A program made the translations under genes and the position numbers. Under the pieces are notes generated by a model that did no database searches, was not told where the DNA came from, and was given only the letters and a program-made list of their open reading frames with translations. A stretch of 64,000 nucleotides of DNA, from positions 62,001 through 126,000 of the forward strand of contig NZ_JADDJF010000002.1 of assembly GCF_017811755.1 (NCBI RefSeq), given 5' to 3'. Positions 8,917 through 17,988 of this stretch are shown one piece after another (within the stretch, counting starts at the first letter, position 1; each line of letters starts with the position of its first letter). Source of the stretch: Pararhodobacter sp. SW119. Lineage in GTDB: Bacteria; Pseudomonadota; Alphaproteobacteria; Rhodobacterales; Rhodobacteraceae.

Positions 8917-8973
8917 TCCCACCGCAGAGGTCCAACATCACTGGACCCGCCTGAACCGGAGAAGGAAACCCCG

Positions 8974-10335
8974 ATGTCCGCAAATCAGACCGATCCGGTC
9001 GCCGCGCGAGGCACCTGGCTGCCGCACTGGGAACCCGAGGACCAGAGCTTCTGGGAGGCCGGCGGCAAGCGTCAGGCATGGATGACGCTGATCCTGACCA
9101 CCGCCGCGCTGACCATGGCCTTCATCACCTGGTTTCTGGTTTCGGCGCTGGTCGTGCGCCTGCCGCAGATCGGCTTCCAGTTCACCGCATCGCAGCTGTT
9201 CTGGCTGGCGGCCATGCCCGGCCTTGCCGGCGGCACGCTGCGGCTGGTGCACATGTTCCTGGTGCCGATCTACGGCACCCGGCACGTCATCAGCCTGTCG
9301 ACCCTGTCGCTGCTGATCCCGCTGGTGGGCTGGTTCTACGCCGTGCAGAACCCCGACACACCCTACTGGATGCTGATGTTCCTGGCGTTCCTCGCCGGTC
9401 TGGGCGGCGGCAACTTCAGCTCGTTCATGCCGTCCACGTCGATGTTCTTTCCCAAGCGGCTGCAGGGCACGGCGTTGGCTATCCAGGCGGGCATCGGCAA
9501 CTTCGGCGTCTCGGTCGTGCAATTCGTCACGCCCTGGGTGATCGGGTTCGCGCTGCTCGGCGGTATGGCCTGGGTCGGCGAGCCGCAGACGATGACCCGC
9601 GCCGGCGTCGAAAGCCAGATCTACCTGCAGAACGCGCCGCTGGTGATGATCCCCTTCGTCGCGGTCTTCGGCATCACCGCCTGGATCTTCCTCAAGTCGA
9701 TCCCGATCAAGTCGAACTTCCGCGAGCAGTTCGACATCTTCCGGTCGAAGCACACCTGGGCGCAGACCTCGCTCTACATCATGACCTTCGGCGGGTTTTC
9801 CGGCCTCGCCGCGACCTTTCCGCTGCTCATCCGCGAAGTATACGGCGCCTTTGAGGGCGCGCCCGACCCGCTGGCCTGGGCCTTCTGGGGGCCGCTCGTC
9901 GGCTCTGCCAGCAGGGTCGTCGCCGGGCCGATCTCGGACAGGTTCGGCGGCGCCAGGGTGACGCATTGGGCCGGGCTGGGCATGCTGGTCTCCGCATTCC
10001 TCGTGACGCTGACGGTGACACCCACGTCGCTGGACAGCTTCTGGCTGTTCGTCTCGGCGATGCTCGCGCTCTTCTTCTTCGCCGGCGTCGGCAACGCCTC
10101 GACCTTCAAGCAGATGCCGATGCTGTTCGCGCCCCGTCAGGGTGGCGGTGTCATCGGCTTCACCGCGGCAATCGCGGCCTATGGGCCCTTCATCTTCGGC
10201 ATGCTCTTCGCATGGTCCTTCGCGACCTGGCAGTCGGCGGCGCCGGTCTTCTACGGCCTGATCGTCTTCTTCGCCTTCAACGTGGTGCTGAACTGGGTGC
10301 TCTACGCCCGCAGGAACGCGCCCTACCCCTGCTGA
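8974..10335 (+). CDS. narK: NarK2-type nitrate/nitrite antiporter (MFS)
   Basis: A 453-residue MFS transporter collinear with E. coli NarK. It has a cytosolic N-terminus with W-x-PED-x-FW, then GANF-like GGGNFSSFMPSTSMFFPK and GIGNFGVSVVQFVTPW, which hold the conserved nitrate-signature glycines, plus a matching C-terminal set (GVGNASTFKQMP). NarK2-type proteins exchange cytoplasmic nitrite for periplasmic nitrate during nitrate respiration. In Paracoccus denitrificans NarK1 and NarK2 are fused in one polypeptide; here they are separate genes 57 bp apart. GGAGAAGG precedes ATG 8974. The next gene is narG. Confidence 0.88.
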   Translation: MSANQTDPVAARGTWLPHWEPEDQSFWEAGGKRQAWMTLILTTAALTMAFITWFLVSALVVRLPQIGFQFTASQLFWLAAMPGLAGGTLRLVHMFLVPIYGTRHVISLSTLSLLIPLVGWFYAVQNPDTPYWMLMFLAFLAGLGGGNFSSFMPSTSMFFPKRLQGTALAIQAGIGNFGVSVVQFVTPWVIGFALLGGMAWVGEPQTMTRAGVESQIYLQNAPLVMIPFVAVFGITAWIFLKSIPIKSNFREQFDIFRSKHTWAQTSLYIMTFGGFSGLAATFPLLIREVYGAFEGAPDPLAWAFWGPLVGSASRVVAGPISDRFGGARVTHWAGLGMLVSAFLVTLTVTPTSLDSFWLFVSAMLALFFFAGVGNASTFKQMPMLFAPRQGGGVIGFTAAIAAYGPFIFGMLFAWSFATWQSAAPVFYGLIVFFAFNVVLNWVLYARRNAPYPC

Positions 10336-10397
10336 ACCGCCGGGCGGGACGGCACCTGCGGCCCCGCCAGACCCGCAATACGAAATCGGAGACAGCG

Positions 10398-13300
10398 ATG
10401 AGCCATCTTCTCGACCGGTTGAACTTTCTGAAATCCGTCCGCAAGGACACGTTCGCAGGGGGCCACGGCCAGACCACGATCGAAAGCCGCGACTGGGAGG
10501 AAGCCTACCGTCGCCGCTGGCGCCACGACAAGGTCGTGCGTTCCACCCACGGGGTGAACTGCACCGGGTCCTGTTCCTGGAAGATCTACGTCAAGTCCGG
10601 CATCGTCACCTGGGAGACGCAGCACACCGACTATCCGCGCACGCGCCCCGACCTGCCCAACCACGAACCCCGCGGTTGCGCGCGCGGCGCAAGCTACAGC
10701 TGGTACCTCTACAGCGCCAACCGGGTGAAGACGCCGCTGGTGCGCGGTCGGCTGATGAAACTTTGGCGCGAGAAGCGCCAGACCCTGTCGCCGGTCGAGG
10801 CCTGGAGGGCGATCCAGAACGATCCCGAGGCGCGCGCCAGCTACACCCGCAAGCGCGGCCTCGGCGGTTTCGTGCGCGCGACCTGGGACGAGGTGACCGA
10901 GATCACGGCGGCCGCCAATGCCTACACGGCAAAGGAGTACGGCCCCGACCGGGTCATCGGCTTCTCGCCGATCCCGGCCATGTCGATGGTCAGCTACGCC
11001 GCCGGCTCGCGCTACCTGTCGCTTCTGGGCGGCACCTGCATGAGCTTCTACGACTGGTACTGCGACCTGCCGCCGGCCTCGCCAATGACCTGGGGCGAGC
11101 AGACCGACGTGCCGGAATCGGCCGACTGGTACAACGCGGGCTACCTGATCCTCTGGGGTTCGAACGTGCCGCAAACGCGCACGCCGGACGCGCATTTCTA
11201 CACCGAGGCGCGCTACAAGGGCACCAAGTCCGCCGTCGTCTGCCCCGACTATTCCGAAGCCGCGAAGTTCGGCGACATCTGGCTGAACGCCAAGCAGGGC
11301 ACCGACGCGGCGCTGGGCATGGCCTTCGGCCACGTCATCCTGCGCGAGTTCCATCTGGACCGGCAGGTCCCCTATTTCGAGGATTACTGCCGCAAGTATT
11401 CCGACATGCCAATGCTGGTCCGTCTGGACGAACAGGACGGCATGCTGGTGCCGGGCCGGCAGCTGCGCGCCGCAGACCTCGACAAGGCGCTGGGCGAGAA
11501 GAACAACCCCGAATGGAAAACCGTCGGCATCGACGAGAAATCAGGCCAGATCGTCGTGCCGAACGGCTCCATCGGTTTCCGCTGGGGCGAAGAGGGCAAG
11601 TGGAACCTCGAGGAGAAAGCCGGCAAGTCCGCCGCCAGCCTGAAGCTGAGCCTGATCCTGGAGGAAGACCGCGACGACGTGGTCGGCGTGACCTTCCCCT
11701 ATTTCGGCGGCCAGGCCACGACGCAGTGGGAAAATGACGCCCGCGGCGACACGCTGGTGCGCAATGTTCCGGTCAGGAAGATGAAACTCGCCGATGGCAC
11801 CGAGGCATTGGTTGCGACGGTCTTCGACCTGTTGTGCGCGAACTACAGCCTCGATCGCGGTCTCGGTGGGGATCACGTGGCCGACAACTACGACGCCGAC
11901 ATCCCCTTCACGCCTGCCTGGGCCGAACGCATCACCGGCGTCAAGCGCGACAAGATCATCCAGGTCGCGCGCGAATTCGCCACCAATGCCGAAAAGACCA
12001 ATGGACGCTCCATGGTCATCATCGGCGCGGCGATGAACCACTGGTACCACATGGACATGAACTACCGCGCGGTCATCAACATGCTGGTTATGTGCGGCTG
12101 CGTCGGCCAGTCGGGCGGCGGCTGGGCGCATTACGTGGGCCAGGAGAAGCTGCGCCCGCAGACCGGCTGGACGGCGCTGGCCTTCGCGCTCGACTGGGCG
12201 CGGCCGCCGCGGCACATGAACTCCACCTCGTTCTGGTACGCGCATACCAACCAGTGGCGCTACGAGACCGTCAGCGCCAAGGAGATCCTGAGCCCGACGG
12301 CACCCAAGGGCGACTGGGAAAGCCTGAGCCTGATCGACTACAACATCCGCTCGGAACGCATGGGCTGGCTGCCCTCGGCGCCGCAGTTGAAGACCAACCC
12401 GCTTGAAGTGGCCAAGGCCGCCAAGGAAGCCGGCAAGGAGGTCAAGGACTACGTTGCCGAGCAGCTGAAATCGGGCGAATTGCAGATGTCCTGCGAAGAC
12501 CCCGACGCGCCCGAGAACTGGCCGCGCAACCTGTTCGTCTGGCGGTCGAACCTGCTGGGTTCCTCGGGCAAGGGGCACGAGTATTTCCTCAAGCACCTGC
12601 TGGGCACCGATCACGGCGTTCTGGGCAAGGACCTGGGCGAGGAAGGCCGCCAGAAACCCGTCGAGGCCGCCTGGCACGACAAGGCGCCGGAAGGAAAGCT
12701 GGACCTGCTGGTCTGCATCGACTTCCGCATGTCCACCACCGCCGTCTATTCCGACATCGTTCTGCCGACAGCCAGCTGGTATGAAAAGGACGACCTGAAC
12801 ACATCCGACATGCATCCCTTCATCCACCCGCTGCAGGCGGCGGTCGACCCGGCCTACGAGTCGAAATCGGACTGGGAGATCTTCAAGGCGATCGCCAAGA
12901 AGTTCTCGCAGGTGGCGCCGGAGATCCTGGGGGTCGAGACGGATGTCATCCAGCTGCCGATGCAGCACGACAGCCCCGGCGAGATCGCGCAGCCCTTCGT
13001 CGCGGACTGGAAGAAGGGCGAATGCGACCTGATCCCGGGCAAGACCGCGCCGGCCTATATCGCGGTCGAGCGGGACTATCCGAACCTCTATGCCCGCTTC
13101 ACCTCGGTCGGTCCGATGATGGAGAAGGTGGGCAACGGCGGCAAGGGCATCGCCTGGGACACCAAGACCGAGGTGCATCACCTCAAGGCGCTGAACGGCA
13201 CCCATGTCGACGGCCCGACCAAGGGCATGGCGAAGATCGAGACCGCGATCGACGCTTGCGAGGTGGTGCTGATGCTGGCGCCCGAGACGAACGGCGAGGT

Positions 13301-14144
13301 GGCGGTGAAGGCCTGGGACGCGCTGAGCAAGGCGACCGGGCGCGAACACGCCCATCTGGCGAAGGTGAAGCAGGACGAGAAGATCCGCTTTCGCGACATC
13401 GCCGCGCAGCCGCGCAAGATCATCTCCTCGCCCACCTGGTCGGGGATCGAGAGCGAGGAGGTCTGCTACAACGCCGGCTGGACCAACGTTCATGAACTGA
13501 TCCCGTGGCGCACGCTCTCGGGCCGGCAGCAGCTCTATCAGGATCACGAATGGATGCGGGCCTTCGGAGAGTTCTTCGTGACCTGGCGCCCGCCGGTCGA
13601 CCTGAAGACGATCACCGGGCACGCGACCAAGGCACTGGGGTCGAGCGAGAAGCATGTGGTGCTGAACTTCATCACCCCGCACCAGAAGTGGGGGATCCAT
13701 TCGACCTATACCGACAATCTTCTGATGCTGACGCTCAATCGCGGCGGTCCCGTCGTCTGGCTGAGCGAGACCGACGCAAGGAAGGCCGGCATCGTCGATA
13801 ACGACTGGGTCGAGGTGTTCAATTCGAACGGCGTCCTGACCGCGCGGGCGGTTGTCAGCCAGCGGATGCGGGACGGGACGATGTTCATGTACCACGCGCA
13901 GGAAAAGATCGTGAACACGCCGGGGTCGAACATCACCGGCAAGCGCGGGGGCATCCACAATTCGGTCACGCGGACGGTCACGAAACCGACGCACATGATC
14001 GGGGCCTATGCCCAGCAGTCCTACGGGTTCAACTACTACGGCACCGTGGGCGCCAACCGCGACGAGCTTGTCATTGTGCGCAAGATGGACCGTGTCGACT
14101 GGCTCGACACGCCCGCAACCCAAAACCAGGAGGCAGCGGAATGA
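10398..14144 (+). CDS. narG: Respiratory nitrate reductase alpha subunit (Mo-bisMGD, FS0)
   Basis: A 1,248-residue catalytic subunit, essentially the length of E. coli NarG (1,247) and collinear with it. It reduces nitrate to nitrite on the cytoplasmic side using quinol electrons delivered through NarI and NarH. The FS0 cluster ligands are His51, Cys55, Cys59 and Cys94, in HGVNCTGSC and EPRGCARGA. The molybdenum ligand Asp is about residue 219, in SFYDWYCDLPPAS. No Tat or Sec signal is present, as expected for cytoplasm-facing Nar. ATG 10398 gives the standard N-terminus MSHLLDRLNF, with GGAGA upstream. It overlaps narH by 4 bp (ATGA). Confidence 0.97.
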   Translation: MSHLLDRLNFLKSVRKDTFAGGHGQTTIESRDWEEAYRRRWRHDKVVRSTHGVNCTGSCSWKIYVKSGIVTWETQHTDYPRTRPDLPNHEPRGCARGASYSWYLYSANRVKTPLVRGRLMKLWREKRQTLSPVEAWRAIQNDPEARASYTRKRGLGGFVRATWDEVTEITAAANAYTAKEYGPDRVIGFSPIPAMSMVSYAAGSRYLSLLGGTCMSFYDWYCDLPPASPMTWGEQTDVPESADWYNAGYLILWGSNVPQTRTPDAHFYTEARYKGTKSAVVCPDYSEAAKFGDIWLNAKQGTDAALGMAFGHVILREFHLDRQVPYFEDYCRKYSDMPMLVRLDEQDGMLVPGRQLRAADLDKALGEKNNPEWKTVGIDEKSGQIVVPNGSIGFRWGEEGKWNLEEKAGKSAASLKLSLILEEDRDDVVGVTFPYFGGQATTQWENDARGDTLVRNVPVRKMKLADGTEALVATVFDLLCANYSLDRGLGGDHVADNYDADIPFTPAWAERITGVKRDKIIQVAREFATNAEKTNGRSMVIIGAAMNHWYHMDMNYRAVINMLVMCGCVGQSGGGWAHYVGQEKLRPQTGWTALAFALDWARPPRHMNSTSFWYAHTNQWRYETVSAKEILSPTAPKGDWESLSLIDYNIRSERMGWLPSAPQLKTNPLEVAKAAKEAGKEVKDYVAEQLKSGELQMSCEDPDAPENWPRNLFVWRSNLLGSSGKGHEYFLKHLLGTDHGVLGKDLGEEGRQKPVEAAWHDKAPEGKLDLLVCIDFRMSTTAVYSDIVLPTASWYEKDDLNTSDMHPFIHPLQAAVDPAYESKSDWEIFKAIAKKFSQVAPEILGVETDVIQLPMQHDSPGEIAQPFVADWKKGECDLIPGKTAPAYIAVERDYPNLYARFTSVGPMMEKVGNGGKGIAWDTKTEVHHLKALNGTHVDGPTKGMAKIETAIDACEVVLMLAPETNGEVAVKAWDALSKATGREHAHLAKVKQDEKIRFRDIAAQPRKIISSPTWSGIESEEVCYNAGWTNVHELIPWRTLSGRQQLYQDHEWMRAFGEFFVTWRPPVDLKTITGHATKALGSSEKHVVLNFITPHQKWGIHSTYTDNLLMLTLNRGGPVVWLSETDARKAGIVDNDWVEVFNSNGVLTARAVVSQRMRDGTMFMYHAQEKIVNTPGSNITGKRGGIHNSVTRTVTKPTHMIGAYAQQSYGFNYYGTVGANRDELVIVRKMDRVDWLDTPATQNQEAAE

Positions 14145-15667
14145 GAGTACGTGCCCAGATCGGTATGGTGCTGAACCTCGACAAGTGTATCGGGTGCCAC
14201 ACCTGCTCGGTGACCTGCAAGAACGTCTGGACCAGCCGCGAAGGCGTCGAATACGCGTGGTTCAACAACGTCGAGACGAAACCCGGCATCGGCTATCCCA
14301 AGGATTGGGAGAACCAGAAGCGCTGGAACGGCGGCTGGACGCGGACCGCCGCCGGCACCCTGCAGCCCAAGCAGGGCGGCAAGTGGCGGATCCTCGCGAA
14401 CATCTTCGCCAACCCCGACCTGCCCGAGATCGACGACTTCTACGAGCCCTTCGACTTCGACTACGACCACCTGAAGTCAGCGCCCGAGATGACCGCGTTT
14501 CCGACCGCGCGCCCGCGCTCAAAGATCTCGGGCGAGCGCATGGAGAAGATCGAATGGGGCCCTAACTGGGAGGAGATCCTGGGCGGTGAATTCGCCAAGC
14601 GCAGCCAGGACTACAACTTCGAAGGCATCCAGAAGGAGATCTACGGCGAGTACGAAAACACCTTCATGATGTACCTGCCGCGGCTCTGCGAGCATTGCCT
14701 CAACCCGACCTGCGTGGCCTCCTGCCCCTCGGGCGCGATCTACAAGCGCGAGGATGACGGCGTGGTGCTGATCGACCAGGAAAAGTGCCGCGGCTGGCGG
14801 ATGTGCGTCTCCGGCTGCCCCTACAAGAAGATCTACTACAACTGGTCGACGGGAAAGTCCGAGAAATGCACGCTCTGCTATCCACGACTGGAAAGCGGCC
14901 AGCCCACCGTCTGCTCGGAAACCTGCGTCGGGCGCATACGCTACATCGGCGTCATGCTCTATGACGCCGACCGCATTGCCGAGGCCGCGTCCGTGCCGGA
15001 CGAAAAGCAGCTCTACGACGCGCAACTCGACGTCTTCCTCGATCCGAACGATCCCGAAGTGATCGCCGCCGCGCGCGCCGAGGGCATCCCGGACGACTGG
15101 GTCGAGGGGGCGCGCAAGTCGCCGATCTGGAAGATGGCGATGGAATGGAAAATCGCCTTCCCGCTGCACCCCGAGTACCGCACGCTGCCGATGGTCTGGT
15201 ACGTGCCGCCGCTTTCGCCGATCCAGAACGCCGCCGAGGCGGGCAAGATCAGCGCGCAGGACGACATGCCGGACGTGCGCAGCCTGCGCATCCCGGTGCG
15301 CTATCTCGCCAACATGCTGACCGCCGGCGACGAGGCGCCCATCGTCTCGGCGCTGGAGCGGATGCTGGCGATGCGCTCCTACATGCGCTCGAAGACGGTC
15401 GACGGGGTGGTCAACCTGGGCGTCGCCAAGCGCGTCGGCATGACGCCCCATCAGATCGACGAGATGTACCAGCTGATGGCCATCGCCAACTACGAGGACC
15501 GCTTCGTCATTCCGACAACGCACCGCGAACTGGTCGAGGATGCCTACGATCTGAGGGGCGGCTGTGGTTTCACCGACGGCAACGGCTGCTCGACCGGCAC
15601 CACCGGCTTCTCGCTTTTCAGCGGCGGCAAGAAGTTCCGCAGCCCGCAGGAGTTCATCAAGTCATGA
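14141..15667 (+). CDS. narH: Respiratory nitrate reductase beta subunit (four Fe-S clusters)
   Basis: A 508-residue electron-transfer subunit. The first ferredoxin motif uses Cys16, 19, 22 and 26 (CIGCHTCSVTC). Further motifs are CEHCLNPTCVASCP, CRGWRMCVSGCP and CTLCYPRL with TVCSETC. In CRGWRMC a Trp replaces one cysteine, the usual NarH arrangement that gives one [3Fe-4S] alongside three [4Fe-4S] clusters. It passes electrons from NarI hemes to FS0 of NarG. Start and stop overlap narG and narJ by 4 bp each, implying translational coupling. Confidence 0.97.
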   Translation: MRVRAQIGMVLNLDKCIGCHTCSVTCKNVWTSREGVEYAWFNNVETKPGIGYPKDWENQKRWNGGWTRTAAGTLQPKQGGKWRILANIFANPDLPEIDDFYEPFDFDYDHLKSAPEMTAFPTARPRSKISGERMEKIEWGPNWEEILGGEFAKRSQDYNFEGIQKEIYGEYENTFMMYLPRLCEHCLNPTCVASCPSGAIYKREDDGVVLIDQEKCRGWRMCVSGCPYKKIYYNWSTGKSEKCTLCYPRLESGQPTVCSETCVGRIRYIGVMLYDADRIAEAASVPDEKQLYDAQLDVFLDPNDPEVIAAARAEGIPDDWVEGARKSPIWKMAMEWKIAFPLHPEYRTLPMVWYVPPLSPIQNAAEAGKISAQDDMPDVRSLRIPVRYLANMLTAGDEAPIVSALERMLAMRSYMRSKTVDGVVNLGVAKRVGMTPHQIDEMYQLMAIANYEDRFVIPTTHRELVEDAYDLRGGCGFTDGNGCSTGTTGFSLFSGGKKFRSPQEFIKS

Positions 15668-16368
15668 GAACCTATCGCGCCCTGTCAGCGCTGCTGACCT
15701 ACCCCACCGCCGACCTGCAGGCGGCGGCTCCCGCAATCCGCGACACGCTGGCCGAGGGGCTGCTGCCCCCGGCGCAGATCGCGGCGCTGGAGCCGCTGCT
15801 GCGGGACCTCGAAACGCAGGACCTCTACGACCTGCAGGAACGCTTCGTCCTGCTCTTCGACCGCTCGCGCACGCTTTCGCTCAATCTGTTCGAGCATGTT
15901 CACGGCGAAAGCCGCGACCGTGGCGGCGCGATGGTGGACCTGCTGGAGACCTACCGCGCCGGCGGCTTCGACCTGCAGGGGCCGGAACTGCCGGACCACC
16001 TGCCGGTGCTGCTGGAATTCCTTTCGACCCGCCCGCAGGCCGAAGCGCGCGCGATCCTGGCGGACGCCGGGCATATCCTCGTCGCCTTGGCCGAACGCCT
16101 CAATCGTCGCGCCTCGGTCTACGCGCCGGTCCTTTCGGTCCTCGTCGCGCTGGCGCAAGCCACGTCCGAGACCGAGGAGGCGAAGGCGCTTCTGGCCGAG
16201 GTCGACGACAATCCCGAGGATCTGGCAGCACTCGACGCGGTCTGGGAGGAGGCGCAAGTCACCTTCGGACCCGATCCCAACGCCGGCTGCCCGGTATCGC
16301 GCGACATCCTCGCCAAGATGGACATGCCGCTCAGCCCCACCCGCGCCCCGCAAGCGCAGGCGCGCTGA
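15664..16368 (+). CDS. narJ: Nitrate reductase assembly chaperone NarJ (delta)
   Basis: A 234-residue system-specific chaperone of the TorD/DmsD class. It binds apo-NarG and is needed for cofactor and Fe-S insertion and membrane docking of NarGH; it is not part of the finished enzyme. The family signature is seen at NLFEHVHGESRDRGGAMVDL near residues 74-93. It overlaps narH by 4 bp and ends 18 bp before narI. ATG 15664 is the only start that keeps the usual length. Confidence 0.95.
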   Translation: MRTYRALSALLTYPTADLQAAAPAIRDTLAEGLLPPAQIAALEPLLRDLETQDLYDLQERFVLLFDRSRTLSLNLFEHVHGESRDRGGAMVDLLETYRAGGFDLQGPELPDHLPVLLEFLSTRPQAEARAILADAGHILVALAERLNRRASVYAPVLSVLVALAQATSETEEAKALLAEVDDNPEDLAALDAVWEEAQVTFGPDPNAGCPVSRDILAKMDMPLSPTRAPQAQAR

Positions 16369-16386
16369 GCAAGGAGGACACCCGCC

Positions 16387-17151
16387 ATGTTTGACATCGA
16401 CTTCCTGATCTTCGGCATAATGCCCTATGCCGTTCTGGCCATCGCCCTGATCGGCACCATCGCGCGATACGAGCGCGACCCCTTCACCTGGAAGGCGTCG
16501 TCCAGCCAGCTGCTGCGGCGAAAGCAACTCATGTGGGGCTCGATCCTGTTCCATGTGGGGATCATCGTGCTGTTCTTCGGGCATCTGATCGGCCTCTTCA
16601 CGCCGGTCTGGGTCCTCGATACGCTAGGCGTGTCCTATAGCCTGAAGCAATGGGCGGCGGTGGTCATCGGCGGGCTCGCCGGGGCGGCGGCCTTCGTCGG
16701 CTGTTCGCTGCTGCTGCATCGCCGGCTGGTCGACACACGCATCCGCAACAATTCGACCTGGGCCGATATCGGCATCCTCGTACTGCTCTGGGTGCAGATC
16801 GTCGTCGGCATGGGCACGATCATCCTGACGCTGGAGCATATGGACGGGGCGAAGATGCTCCAGTTCATGTCCTGGTCGCAGTCGGTGATGGGCCTGCAGG
16901 TCAACGCCTGGCAAGACGTGGTGGACGTGCACTGGCTCTACAAGTTCCACATCTTCCTGGGCATGGTGATCGTCGCGGTTTTCCCCTTCACGCGACTTGT
17001 GCACATGCTGTCGGTGCCCATCCGCTTCCTGTGGCGCCCCGGCTATCAGATCGTCCGGTCGCGTCGCGGCGCGAAGCGGGTGCGCACCGGACTTGCCCCC
17101 TATCAGGCCAAGGGCGCGAAATCGTCCAATCACGGCCAACCTGCAGAATGA
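16387..17151 (+). CDS. narI: Respiratory nitrate reductase gamma subunit (diheme cytochrome b)
   Basis: A 254-residue membrane subunit with five hydrophobic segments that oxidises quinol and anchors NarGH. The four heme-b ligands align with E. coli NarI: His56 and His66 (FHVGIIVLFFGHLIG), His188 and His206 (KFHIFLG, RLVHMLS). It is about 30 residues longer at the C-terminus than E. coli NarI (225), with a basic tail. AAGGAGG precedes ATG 16387. The parvulin gene begins 10 bp after the stop. Confidence 0.96.
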   Translation: MFDIDFLIFGIMPYAVLAIALIGTIARYERDPFTWKASSSQLLRRKQLMWGSILFHVGIIVLFFGHLIGLFTPVWVLDTLGVSYSLKQWAAVVIGGLAGAAAFVGCSLLLHRRLVDTRIRNNSTWADIGILVLLWVQIVVGMGTIILTLEHMDGAKMLQFMSWSQSVMGLQVNAWQDVVDVHWLYKFHIFLGMVIVAVFPFTRLVHMLSVPIRFLWRPGYQIVRSRRGAKRVRTGLAPYQAKGAKSSNHGQPAE

Positions 17152-17161
17152 GGGATCGACG

Positions 17162-17956
17162 ATGAAACCGCTCTTGCCGCCGATCGTCGTGAACGGCACG
17201 ACCATATCCGCCGAACGCATCGCTGCCGAAGCGCAGAACCATCCCGCGCCGAAGGGCAAGCCGGGCCACGCCTGGCAGGCCGCCGCACGGGCGCTGGCGC
17301 TGCGCGAACTGATGCTGCAGGAAGCCCGCGCGCGGGGGTTCACCCCCGCGCCGGTCGAGGTCGCGCCCGGCCAGATCGAAACCGAGGAGGAGGCGCTGGT
17401 CCGGCAGGTGATGGAAATCGGGGTCACGCCGGCCCCCGTCGACGAAGCCGCGCTGCGCGAAAGGTACGACGCCGCGCCGGAAAGGTTCCGCTCGCCCACA
17501 CTCTACGAGGCCGCGCATATCCTGATCCCGGTCAGGCCCGACGATCTGGCCGGCAAGGCCCAGGCGAAGGAACAGGCCGAAAAGCTGCTGGCGGAGGTGC
17601 TGGCCCGTCCCGATAGCTTCGCGGATCTGGCGCGCCGCTACAGTGCCTGTTCGTCGCGCGATGCCGGCGGGCTTCTGGGCCAGTTGACCTCGGGCGACAC
17701 GGTGCCCGAATTCGAGGCCGCGCTGGAGCAGTTGGAGGAGGGCCAGGTCGCCCCCGCCCCGGTGGCGACCAGGTTCGGGTTCCACATCCTGCGGCTGGAT
17801 GCCCGCGCCCGGGGCTCGGTCCTGCCCTTCGAGGCCGTCCTGCCCCGGCTGCGCGCCGCCGAGGAAAAGGTCGCCTGGGTCCGCGCCGCGCGCGCCTTCA
17901 GCGAACGGTTGATCGCAACCGCCGATGTGTCGGGCATCGCGCTGAAGGTGGCCTGA
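17162..17956 (+). CDS. Cytosolic parvulin-type peptidyl-prolyl isomerase in the nar operon
   Basis: A 264-residue protein with an N-terminal helical region and a C-terminal PpiC-type rotamase domain (about residues 115-225). The domain includes YEAAHILIPV, a central FADLARRYSACSSRDAGGLLG, and GFHILRLDARA. No signal peptide or membrane segment is seen, so it is cytosolic, unlike SurA/PpiD, and resembles NifM-type parvulins. Parvulins at the end of nar operons are known in several proteobacteria. The inferred job is to help fold NarG, NarH or NarI. ATG 17162 lies 10 bp after narI with GAGGG upstream. Family certain; client protein inferred. Confidence 0.86.
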   Translation: MKPLLPPIVVNGTTISAERIAAEAQNHPAPKGKPGHAWQAAARALALRELMLQEARARGFTPAPVEVAPGQIETEEEALVRQVMEIGVTPAPVDEAALRERYDAAPERFRSPTLYEAAHILIPVRPDDLAGKAQAKEQAEKLLAEVLARPDSFADLARRYSACSSRDAGGLLGQLTSGDTVPEFEAALEQLEEGQVAPAPVATRFGFHILRLDARARGSVLPFEAVLPRLRAAEEKVAWVRAARAFSERLIATADVSGIALKVA

Positions 17957-17988
17957 AGCCCGCACCCCCTAGCCGAGGAGGCCAACCG

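Noticed and set aside
11541-14123. An 860-residue minus-strand frame opposite narG
   Set aside because: Complete overlap with a full-length NarG; composition is the usual GC shadow.
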